Of a DNA stretch of 64,000 bases, positions 1 to 11,100 are shown one piece after another. The notes beneath the pieces are model-generated. The model was not told where the DNA came from, did no database searches, and saw only the letters and a program-made list of their open reading frames with translations. The DNA lies in the NCBI GenBank assembly GCA_948470475.1, contig OX419343.1, forward strand, positions 1,847,203 to 1,911,202, in the 5' to 3' direction. This DNA is from Galaxea fascicularis (Eukaryota; Cnidaria; Anthozoa; Scleractinia; Euphylliidae). Made by a program: the position numbers and the translations under genes. Each line of letters begins with the position of its first letter. Positions within the stretch are counted from its first letter, which is position 1.

Positions 1-688
1 GAAGTTTAATCCACAAATGATAGGTCCAAAACCGGAAGGAATTATCACGTGGTCCTATGACATCCGGGAACCTTATGGCCACATACGGGAACCCACCTTC
101 CTTCCTCTGTTCCTGGAGTACCTCCTCGCAGGCTAATTTATCATGCGCGTATTGTTCTTCTCTTTTAAGTTGTAACCGTTTCTTAGGACTCTTTGGCCTG
201 ACTGCGTCCTCTTCAGCTGTAGGCCCGGAGTGCTTTTTATCGCAAACCTCATATACTGAATCCGTGCTGATATAAACGTAAAGACCAACTCTGTCCCTCA
301 ATATCTCGACCACTTGTTTAATTTGCCTCGCATTATAAGAGCTGAAGTCGATGACTACATCATAGAAGCCAGAGGTTAAAAGCTCCTCGCATTCGAGTTC
401 AAGGAGTCTATCTCTGTTGCATTTAAAATGTGCACTCACGTACGGTTTGATTCTTTCTTCAGAATCAAAATACCAGTTACCTCGATTGACAATTGTGATC
501 TGATCTCCTCTGTCGAGAAGCCTTCGTACAGTCTCACTTCCAATAAAACCATTTCCTCCAAAAACCAGAATTTTTCGGCCACCTTGAGATGAATCAGCGT
601 TTTCTTTATCGTCACCGGCTGTGCAACGCATGCGATGGAAATGGGAGAGATTTAATGCTATAACCATCACTAACCCAGGGAGATTCAT
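1..688 (-). CDS. NAD-dependent epimerase/extended SDR, 5' part (truncated by window edge)
   Basis: An open frame of 229 codons runs from an ATG at 688 to base 1 without a stop, so the 3' part is missing. Residues 5-14 are hydrophobic and could be a signal peptide or anchor. A Rossmann nucleotide-binding loop GGNGFIG lies at residues 44-50, preceded by the strand KILVF. A strand with STDSVYE near residues 141-147 and YAHDK at 180-184 fit the Ser and Tyr-x3-Lys catalytic residues of extended short-chain dehydrogenases. The following RFPDVIGPRDN resembles the substrate-side segment of sugar-nucleotide epimerases. The family binds NAD(P) and oxidises, epimerises or dehydrates sugar nucleotides or related substrates; the substrate cannot be told from this piece. 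The visible part has no intron. Confidence 0.8.
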   Translation of the reverse strand, partial: MNLPGLVMVIALNLSHFHRMRCTAGDDKENADSSQGGRKILVFGGNGFIGSETVRRLLDRGDQITIVNRGNWYFDSEERIKPYVSAHFKCNRDRLLELECEELLTSGFYDVVIDFSSYNARQIKQVVEILRDRVGLYVYISTDSVYEVCDKKHSGPTAEEDAVRPKSPKKRLQLKREEQYAHDKLACEEVLQEQRKEGGFPYVAIRFPDVIGPRDNSFRFWTYHLWIKL

Positions 689-1231
689 TCTTCAGCTGAA
701 GTAATGTAAGGATTAATTTGCTAATAACCTATCACTCTGTTAAAGCCTTAAGGTAATGCAACTCATTAAAAGGCAAAGATCCAGCTGTATTTACTTTGTG
801 AGAAAAGCGTGGCCAGTAAAATTAAAGCACGTTATTTGTTAACAAAACAATACTGACTGTTTCAAAGAATTGAGCACTCTCTGTAATGAGCCGGTCTAGG
901 TTCATACGTGTCTATTCAGTTTTCGATAATGAAGTTTGAATAAATTTTTACGTCGTTGTCATTTGGGTTTCACGGCTGTTATCATGTAAATTCACAAGCT
1001 TGATATGGCAGGAAATTCACAGACGTGGTTTTTATTGTTTCAGCTATGGTACGTACATGACATGACATGACATGAACCTAGTGTAGAGTAGAAAATAAAA
1101 CGTAACGAAGTTTGTTATTTATTTGAAGTGCAGTATCGCATGCACATTCGTTGTAGAAAGAAATGCTAAACTTTACCCAGCTTCACTTTTCTAATCTTCC
1201 TCAGAAATATAGACAGGTTTGGTTACTCTTT

Positions 1232-1392
1232 GTGTACAAGTTGGTGAGAGCGCTCGCCTTCCACCAATCTGCCTCGGGTTCGATTCCCGGATTCGGCGTC
1301 ATATGTGGGATCAGTTTGTTGGTTCTCTACTCTGCTCCGAGAGGTTTTTCTCCGGGTACTCCGGTTTTCCCCTCTCCCCAAACATCAACCAA
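1232..1392 (+). repeat. tRNA-derived SINE, copy 1
   Basis: The element has a tRNA-like promoter: TGAGAGCGCTCGCC resembles an A box, and GGTTCGATTCC at 1277-1287 is an exact B box. A conserved tail follows, including GAGAGGTTTTTCTCCGGGTA. A second copy with the same head and tail lies at about 52447-52700, which shows it is a dispersed family. Confidence 0.8.
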
Positions 1393-1599
1393 GTAAGCTC
1401 AGTTTTATTCAAGCAGAAAATTATGACTTCGTAATAAAAATAAGCGATAAAAACGAACGACATTTAATTATTGGTGGAATAATATATACGAATAACATAC
1501 GCTTCTGCAAGATAACTTTGAGGCGAGCGTTCACACGAAAACAAAAATTTCTGTCCATGTGAGCGGTTCAAAAAGATTGTTAGAGAGCAAATGGTCTAT

Positions 1600-1765
1600 G
1601 CATGACGCGGGATGAGGGCAAAAATTGGCGCGTGACGCGTGAATGGAACCAAAAGAGATATGTGATTCGTGAATTTATGAATGAAAATTTCCGTTAAAAG
1701 TATACGTGATGCGGGAATTCTGTTCAATTCGTGCGTGAAACGGGATCACGAGCCCGTAACCGCCC
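1600..1765. repeat. Degenerate short tandem repeat (GTGAcgCGtGAAT type)
   Basis: Several diverged copies of a unit like CGTGACGCGTGAAT follow one another, for example near 1600, 1632, 1660, 1706 and 1730. Spacing is irregular, so this is a decayed minisatellite or a decayed mobile-element end. Confidence 0.4.
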
Positions 1766-2322
1766 CCTCTTTGCTACCCTTTTTAGATGCCTGTAGGTCT
1801 TTATGACAGATATAGCATAAACTCTATTGCTTCACAATGAAGCAAATAATATCCTTTACGAAACCAATACTAATATATTAAACTGCACTTCAAAGTCATC
1901 AACTGTACAGGTGATTAATTTTGAAGACTCTTTAAGCATTCAGTGAGTATGTAATATGTAAGCATTTACTCATGTAATGAAAAGAAGTCATATTGGCACC
2001 TTGAAGATAATCAGTGCGACCAAAGACCTTTTGATCCAAAGACAAGATCTCCCAAAGCTATAAAAAAAGCACTAGAGGGTCCTAGAGGCATTTTAATATA
2101 CTGAGAAGCTGAAAGTTCTGTTTGAGTGATATTTGCCATAGCAAACAAGAATGATTTACCATTGCTTAGAAAATGTTATGGGAGACAAACTAGACAGCGA
2201 AGGTGAATCTTTCTTCTTTTGCTGGCTATAAACTTCTGTCGCAACTACATGTGATCCCCCTATATTTGACAAGCGTCTCGCAAGCTGAGCACGTAACAAC
2301 GTTTACTCTCGTGACCGCGCCT

Positions 2323-2700
2323 ACCCAGGCGGGGTATTCTGGATTTCAAGTGACAGGGATAATCAAAGGATTTTTTCGGGTTTGAAATTTGGATTCCGGG
2401 AGTTCATTGGCTAGGAAAATTTGGTAAGTATTTTTTGTGTGGGTTGATTTAAGAAGGGATATTTTAGGTATTCAGAAAAATCTGAAGACTGGTGGTAGTT
2501 TCTCGGGGGTTATTGTCCGCGTAAGCCGTGTAGTTCTGCGAGTAAAATACAATCCTTTCTGGAAATTTTTATGGCTCGGAGGTTTGGCGCCCGGCATGGG
2601 ATTTTTTTAGGGTTAATATTTGGTCCTGGGAGCTTTTTGAGTTTTGATTTTTGCCCCATCCGATTATCCCCGCACTTGAAATTCGGAGTACCCCCGTGGG
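2323..2700 (+). repeat. Foldback/MITE-like element, family with three copies in window
   Basis: The left end (GGGGTATTCTGGATTTCAAG) is inverted at the right end (ACTTGAAATTCGGAGTACCCC). Related copies lie at about 19925-20262 (plus) and 55075-55250 (minus), sharing internal stretches such as ATCAAAGGATTTTTT. No coding capacity is visible. Confidence 0.7.
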
Positions 2701-3229
2701 CACGAGTACCGTAGTTGAACTTCCACGTGAACAACATATGAATACCACGATTAGGCTCTCGCCTTTCGGAGGTACAAGATTCCCACTCTGGGATCTGTCA
2801 CATACGTTTTTTGCAATTGACTGATGAAGCAGAAATTCTCCCGAGAAATCACAAAGATAGTGTCATCTTCATTTTCGATGCAGTTAGTTTAAGTAAGTTC
2901 TTTTTAGACATCGAACAGATAAACAATTTGAAATTAGCAAAAAACTAAGGTCGTCCATAAAAAAAATAAGCGAAGGTCTTGTTCAATTAACAGCAGTTTA
3001 ACACGATGATGAGAAAAAGCAAGTTTTTTCCTGCTGAAACTTGCTACAGTTTGACCGTTGCTCACATCTGAGGACTCTCACCACGGAACTACTGCATGCA
3101 CGAAATTAAAACGGGTCCAACAATAGCCAAGCTCCATAGACTACGCGAAGACCCTTATTCTTCTTTATATGGATTGCAAATATTTAATTAAGGGAGACGC
3201 TCACTGCCGCCACACGCGCGTCTCACTCG

Positions 3230-3590
3230 CTTTACTTGGGAGCTTAAGGATCGAGGACGTCAACGGCAACGAGAACGCCAGAAAACAGTAGAAAAGAAAA
3301 AAATAGATTTAATGCGCAAAACAATCGCTCTGCACGTGCGCTTACATTTTGGTACATTTCTTTACAGTCTTCTGCAAAACAACAACGCGAAATGACCAAA
3401 TTTTATGTCTCTAGAGAACGTGAACGCACGACGGCAAATGTTTTTCTTTTTCCTTACTTTGATACCGGTCATTGCATTTTCCAAGTTAAACAAATTGGAA
3501 TGAATAATCGCGAAAAAGTTACAAAAACGATAAGTTACATTTTCTAATTGCGTTTTCATCGCCGTAACCGTCGTCCTACTGTCCCTGACA
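3230..3590. repeat. Dispersed repeat, copy 1
   Basis: It contains TACATTTTGGTACATTTCTT, a block like GACCAAATTTTA, and AAACAAATTGGAAT. The same blocks in the same order occur at 59575-59705 and 60366-60430, where the second copy is interrupted. No protein is encoded. Confidence 0.65.
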
Positions 3591-5105
3591 AAAATGAGGT
3601 ACCACTCGTGGTCAATTAGTTCAACTTCTGGCTACAAATATTATACTCCACACACGTTCATTCGCCCCAACGAAGGATGTGAGTTCTTGCATGCATCTCT
3701 TTCGCTCACAATTTGATATTAAGCCTGCGTGTTACGGGTATACGGGGAGATGAATGGGGAGCAACGAAATGAGGGAAAAATTAGGGATCCTTCACTATTT
3801 CTCTTATTTTCTCCCCCCCAATAGGCCATTTGTCTTGACCAAATAGTACAGCACTTTTAACGGGACTTAACGCCCAACTCCCCACCGAGACACTAGGAAG
3901 GGTTATTACAATACGGAGCATCAAAGGAGCTGCTACTTTCCGGTCAAGAATTTCACAAGCTGCAGGAGGGTGCGATCATGGTTTGGACTTTGACCACTGC
4001 ACTGCTCGAGGATACTCAAGTCGATAATCTGGTCAAACAAATGCAAATAAGTTGCCTTTTGTATACATTCTAATTTTTTACTAACCTGCTCAGGATATTC
4101 GCACGAGTTTGAATAAAACCGAATTTGATTTCACAACACTCGTGCCATGCTAACCCGCGATATTAACTTTTTCAAATAGGAAAGAAAAGAATAATAGAAG
4201 ATCGACGAAGGACTTAGTCGCAGTTTAATCAATCACCAGAAAAGGAAAGGAAAATGAAAGGTACTCAAAAGACAATTGAAAGCAAACAATCATGGAGTGA
4301 ACCTTGTTTTGTGGCAGTGTTCGGCAAGAGTAATTAGCAAATTCTTAGCATTCCAGGAGCGAAGATAACACCACTGTCACAACTAATTTAAACGGAACAT
4401 TTGGCTTTTCAAGTTACTCTTAGTCTATGGTCGCCCACCAGCGTAAGCAAGGCACGTGAAAGGTTAAAGGAAGAAACTTAAGGACTAAAAGAACAAACTG
4501 GTTACGATCAAACAAAGGGAAAGCATGTGATATAAATCAATGTATTCACAAAGTTGTTATTTCTGCTGTAACCAAACCGCTACAAATCTATGGCAATGTT
4601 AATGTACACGATGTTTAAAACTCATAAAATACAAGTGTTTTCTGCGCGAAACGTGGATTATATACAATCGTGTCTTACGAGAAAGATTCTCTCTTGACGA
4701 AAGAATGTTTACGTACAGTGTTCATACATCATATTTGCATTTTTTTTGTTGTTTTAGATTCATTTTGATCACTCTAATACTATTTGTTATTTCAATCAAA
4801 CCCAAAACCTATATCAGACCCATATAGGCGCTACAAACAACTAACTAGGCCTTTGTCAAGAAAGGGCAGCGGAGAGAAAATATGCTTAAACGATAAGCCC
4901 TAACATCCTTTGTAACAAACATCAAATCCTCCCCATAAGGAAGAGTCACTCACGGATTTACAAGTAGTGTCAGACAGTTCACCAAAGCCAAAGACATCAC
5001 TACAAACATCTCTATTAAAAAAAAAGATTTTTATGTACAAAGTAGGCTCAATGCCCTTTCTTGATACCTAATGAAAGCAGTTTGCAGGGAAAACCTTCAT
5101 CTAGA

Positions 5106-5111
5106 TTTATT
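5106..5111 (-). promoter_or_regulatory. Candidate poly(A) signal of KANSL1
   Basis: On the minus strand this reads AATAAA, 26 bases past the KANSL1 stop codon. That would give a very short 3' UTR, so a more distal signal may also be used. Confidence 0.3.
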
Positions 5112-5136
5112 TTGGAAATATATATTTTTTTATCTT

Positions 5137-8100
5137 CTATCTTTTTGCCAGTTTCAAAACAATTCCTTTTCTGGCTGGTCCCCCTGACTCACTTCCAGAT
5201 CCAGGCCCCTGGTCTGTAACAAGCTTCACAGTCCACTCATTCTTTTCACTGCTGGCATCAGATGCTGGGCTGGCCAATGGGCTGCACATAGGGCTGCCAG
5301 GTGATGAAGCTGATGGCGAGGCTGGCAAAGACGAGGCAGGGGTCGGTAAAGGAGTAGGCAGTTTGAGAGAGCTGAAATCAGAGTCTGAGAGAGGAAATAT
5401 TCTTTCTGGCCAGGGTGGAACAGGTGGCCACATTTCTTCATCATTCACAGATTTCTCTGATCTATCAGTTGATGAAGATCTGCGATGCGCGAGCTTTGAG
5501 TCTGACAATGAGCGATGAAATTTATCTGCAATGGGAGGCATGGCTGAAGTAGGCGTGGTAATTCCAGAGGGAGATAAAGTGGAGGAAGGAAAAGAAGGAG
5601 GAGGAGCTGATCCAATGGCAAGTGAAGAAGGGAGAGAAGCTCCAGTGGGTGTCGGCAGTGGAGTATTACAGTTAGGCGTCCCTGGAGGAGTACCTCCCTG
5701 ACTATCTGGATATGTCAGTGGCGACGGAGGATCCAGGTTGCTTATTTCACTGCTCTGCCTTGATGTTCGTTTTCGTTTCTTCTTCACAAGTCCAAGGAAC
5801 CGTTTGCGTTCATGCTCTTCACAAAATCCATGCCTAGAGACATAGATCTCATCAGAGGTATCCTCATTTTCATTATCATCTGGCTCCTCCACCTGCCAAA
5901 GAAGATTACAGAAAACTCAGTCTTCGGATGTTGTCCTTCAGCAGCATTTAGTGGTCATGTGTAGGTTCAGGTGAGATCTGTAACTACTGCTTCTTCTGTT
6001 AAAATTTCCAAACTTTCACCGATCCTTGGTATCATCAGAAAGCTTGGAAATTTTAACAGAGAAGCAGCAGTAGTTATAGGCCACACTTAAACTTACAAAT
6101 TAGAAAATACAGTAAAAACAATTTCCTTTTAATAGAACCAAAAGGTCGAGACAGCAGAAACCAAATCGAGATTTTTAAGAAGATTGCGACATTTTTAATT
6201 TTGAAAGACATGTTTCGATGTTGCCAACATCATCGTCAGTTACATAATATTTGAAAAACCGTTGGACTTTATGACAACTAGGTAAAACATACATAATTAA
6301 TTACCGGTAAGATTAAGTGACAAAAATATTTAAGTGAGTAACAAAGTGTGAAAGAACATAAAGCTAAAGCGTAAGTGTCAGGTTGACGTGGTGAACTTGT
6401 TGGTTTAAATTAGGCTTTTCCCAATTTATGTGCATAGCCTCCTTAAGTTTGAGTTGAAATCTAGTAGGGGTGGAATCAAGAATTTCGAAACAATCTTGCT
6501 CTACAGATTGTTTCGAAATTCTTGATTCCACCCCTACTAGATTTCAACTCAAACTTAAGGAGGCTATGCACATAAATTGGGAAAAGCCTAATTTAAACCA
6601 ACAAGTTCACCACGTCAACCTGACACTTACGCTTTAGCTTTATGTTCTTTCACACTTTGTTACTCACTTAAATATTTTTGTCACTTAATCTTAATTAATT
6701 ATGTATGTTTTACCTAGTTGTCATAAAGTCCAACGGTTTTTCAAATATTATGTAACTGACGATGATGTTGGCGACATCGAAACATGTCTTTCAAAATTAA
6801 AAATGTCGCAATCTTCTTAAAAATTTCCTTTTAACTTTAACACTCAACGAGTCATGTAACTCTAATAACAATGCACTCATTTAATTTAAACCACCAGAGA
6901 AAGTTGCTTAAGAATTCAGGCCAAGTACATACTGCCTGTAGTCATAACACTGAAAATCCTACCCTGATCAAGATTGCTTTTGGCATGAACAAGCAAAATT
7001 AATTAAGCTGCTTAACCAGGTTGGCTTAAAATGCACCTTGAAAGAAAAGCCAAGTTTGGGTTTAATCATAATTTAGGGTTTAATAATCAAAGAGGAAGAA
7101 TCTTGAGAAGTCATCCAGTCATAGTAAGAGGGGGTGGTTACTTTGCCTGGAAATATATTACTCCCAAAGAGTGAACAATCAGACCATAACTAACCTCCAC
7201 TTTAGCAACATCCCCTTCAGCTAATTCGTTGAAACGCCAGCTGGGAGTTGGGATCTCCTTGTACTGTAGTTTCTCAACTCTGGTTGCTGAGGCCATTGAG
7301 TAAGGGATAACAATGTTGTTGATGTCAAATGCATTGCTTCCTTTCTTTTTCTTCAATAAGGAAGCCAGATTTGATGGCATTGACTGTGCCAGGGTTGAGG
7401 TGGGGCTAGGGGTGGATGTTGGAGTAGATGGCGAGGACACCACAGTAGGCAGGGACAAACTTCTTGCACGTTTCTGTAACTGGGCAGCTGATGATGCACA
7501 AGAGCAAACGGCATAATTAATACAGGAAAAAACTGACTATGAGCTAAAATAGAAGTTCATGATATTTTTGTGGGGCGTTAAATAAGTCACACACCAATCG
7601 CAAAGGGTAGGGGATGTAGTCACTGGTGTTGTGGTCAGGCCTTTAGGTTAGTGCTTCCAACAGTGTTAACCTCATTGAGCCCTTCCTGACAAGTTGCTGT
7701 GAACCATAAGCTACAAATTTTCTTTACACAAATTTAAAAAAAAAAAAAATTTCTAGACAATTTTCTTTCATGGAAGCGCTCCACACACAGTCAACAGCTA
7801 TTGAGTGACAAAAAGTGAGAAAAATCATCAAATGACAAGGCACCTTGTTACAATTGCCAGAGCAACAACAACAACTACACCAGTAGCATGCAAACTGAAA
7901 CCTCAAGAAGGCTGAAAACTTGTCAGATTAATAATGCACAACATGCCTTGACAACAGAAGTGTAATCATTGCACAATATTGCACAATGAACTGAAATCAA
8001 ATAAATGCAATACATTCCCAGGCCAACATTAATCCTCAACAAGATTATCAAGGGAAGGCACAATAACATTTGTCATCCCTTCTTCATGTATGCTGTATTT

Positions 8101-11100
8101 GAAATAAAACCTTGCCTGGCATTCCATAACAACAACCTAATTCTTTTCTCACCAGCACTTATTGCGGCAGCTCGCTTTTTTCTTGGACCATCAGATTGCG
8201 TGACCCGGTTTTCTGCATTTCTTGTAGAATTCTTTGGAGTAGATGATACAGAGTAGCCTCTTTTTCTCTCATACTTCTGATTATGAAGTCCTACAACAAA
8301 AGGAACACCAAAATTAGCTTAAAATCTGAAACAGGGTTTTTCGTTTTGGTTGGCGACCCACAATTTTGGCTGCCTCTGAACAGCTCAGTTGCCAGCAGCC
8401 AAAGAATCGCTGTTGTTAATAATTTCTGCCGATCCACCCATACATCTCCCCCTGCTTTGCTTAAGTTGATTTAAACTTCATTAAAAAAAAACCCTATCTT
8501 AAGAACCATAAAGCCACATCCACACAAGCAAATTTTTCTGTGACAATTTTTATTAGTGATTACTTGCTCGGGTACAAGAGAAAATTTGCCTGAATTTCAT
8601 GTGACAAATTCATTTGCTGAAAAACTGATTTTTATTAGTCACATAAAATTTGTGCAAATTTTCCCATGTACACAGCAAATAATTGTAAATAAAAGTTGTC
8701 ACAGAAAAATATGCTTGTGTGGATGCAGCTTAACAAGTGAAATATTTCAGATTAGTGTTTCAATCCATTAAAGGACACCGTTTTTCAGGATCAAATGAAA
8801 CAAACAACCAGATTTTGTTTCATCTGAAGTTTGCAATGACATCATGAACACATCACCAAAATGATGTCTTGTTCAATTCTAATCTGAAGCAACAAAGGCA
8901 ATGACCCCTTTCACCCTTAGTGTTGAAGAGTCTTCATTTGGAGATGCAGACCATCATATGATACAACAGTCCACTACATTTGTCTACGTCTTGGGCATGC
9001 AAAGGGTTATGATTAATTAAAACTTACTAGCAGAGGACAGAAGTGATGCAGCTGCACCCTTAGCAAGCTGCACACGCCTTTTTCCTGCCTTGGCAACCAC
9101 AGGTGGCTTCCTGAAAACATTTAATGACAACAGTTTTAAATCAACTAAAGACATCTCAACACACCAAAACACAGAGCCGTTACATTTATTCACTGCCAAT
9201 ACTATTTCACAGGCTTTTCAAGAATCTAAGGTTATCGGGGGTACATGTAGTATACTGAGAAAATTTCCAACATTCCATATTACCCAGTGGCTTCTATGAA
9301 AATTAAAATTGTTTATCCTCACAAAGATCAGTACAAAAAGGTGACCTAGGCAAGTCCAATCCTATGGATTTCAGCTTAAATTCTTTCCACACCTTTGGCA
9401 AACCCATTGCATATCTCTCACAACAGATCTTCTAGTAGCAGTAAACTGCTAAGTTAAAATTGACTTGTACATTATAATATTAAAACCCTGCCTATTCAAT
9501 AACAGTGATATCTTCACACTTAATTTATCTCACTAAATGATCGAATCAATATTAGAAAGCTTATCTTGATACCAATGACAGCTTGACAAAACTTAACCAA
9601 AAGCCACAGAACTCTTCCGGTTGTGACTGCCAGCAATTTTTGACAATTTAGTTTCATTTTTTCAATCTTTAACCCATTAATGCCCAAAACTGGCTGAGGC
9701 TTTGAGTGCCCCTACCTCCTCAAGAGAGGATCTTTTTGCCTTCTACTGTTCTGATTGTCCCCAGGAAAGATAAACTGATCAGAATCCACTAAATGAACAT
9801 ATATTTTAGAGTCTCAGAGGGTGCTAGAGAGAAAAATTATCATCACCTGCACCAAAGATCAAATTTCAATTCAAAATGGTTGCTATGTCTTTCACACATG
9901 AATTTTCAAGATCCCAGTTTGCCTTTTTCCCAAGAAAAGTGGGAAGAACAAGTTCCAAAGAGCACTCTAAACAACTTGGAATCAGTCGGTTTACAGCAAA
10001 GAAATTCTTCTTCGAGGAGAGATTATGGGTTTTTTGTCCCTTCTTAGATCATTGTGAGAGTTGTAGACTTTCTACAAAATGATTCAGCACCTCTGAGAAT
10101 CCAAGTTGGAAAAAAAAAATTGCAGGTTTGAATGTGAACTTTTACTGTGCTTTATCTTTAACCAGCCAATTTGTTATATTATAGACAATTTAAGTAAAAT
10201 TTCCAAAAACATTCTGAGTTAGCATATTGCACTGTTTTGCGCCTTTTTCAACCAAATATTGACTTTTTATTGGTGGTAAAAGTTACGAAATCTAGCCATC
10301 GTCTGTCCCGCGACTGAGCTTGAAACGGGCATGGGTCTATTCCTTACTTGACGTCACAAACTACTTTGCATTGCATTAAGTCTTTGTAAAAAATGCATGC
10401 AAAGCAGTTTGTGACATCATGTAAGGAATAGACCCATGGCCCTTACTAGCTCGGTTGTGGGACAGATGACTTGTAACTTTTATACCCTATAAATAGTCAA
10501 TATTTGGTTAAAAAAGGAGCAAAAGGCTCAATGTGTTTCAAACAGGTGCAAAGATATGTTTAAGCAAAAAAAACATTTTGGGGTTAGGTGCACTTTAAAT
10601 AGTTTGATTTTCAAATACCAAATAAAAGCAAAAACAAGGCTTGCAAAGCTCCAGGATAATGACAAATTTGACATATCACTGGCAAGTTATCAATCAGCCA
10701 ATGATGCTTTCACCTTAATTTAGTCATACTAAAGTTAAAGTAAATTAAATTGCCAACAACTCACTTTTTCTCCACAATCTGTGTATTTCTCAATGCCTGT
10801 GGTTTTGTGCGTTTCTCAAAGCCACCCCTCTTTAACAATGCTCCAAAGTGCAACTGGAGAGGGATGTCTACAATCAAATCATGAAGAAAACATTCACCAT
10901 ATGATTTAACTTGGCACTGTTTCATTCGGTTTCTAGTGAAGGTTTTTCTACAAAAGGGCAATCTGAGGCTCGAAAATACAAAAAAATTATTAATTGCGTT
11001 TTGGTGACTAACAAAGACAAAAAAAAGTTGCTGAATGCAAAAATGTATAGAAAATTAGGTTAGCATGCATTAACATTGTTATTTGGTTTCTTGATTCAGC

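Larger units (their letters stand above)
689..5105. other. Intergenic region between the epimerase and KANSL1 3' ends
   Basis: No coding exon was recognised. It holds a tRNA-derived SINE (about 1232-1392), a degenerate GTGACGCG-type repeat (1600-1765), one copy of a foldback family (2323-2700) and one copy of a dispersed repeat (about 3230-3590) that recurs near 59540. A short ACATG microsatellite lies at 1055-1077. The rest is AT-rich sequence with no visible structure. Confidence 0.6.
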
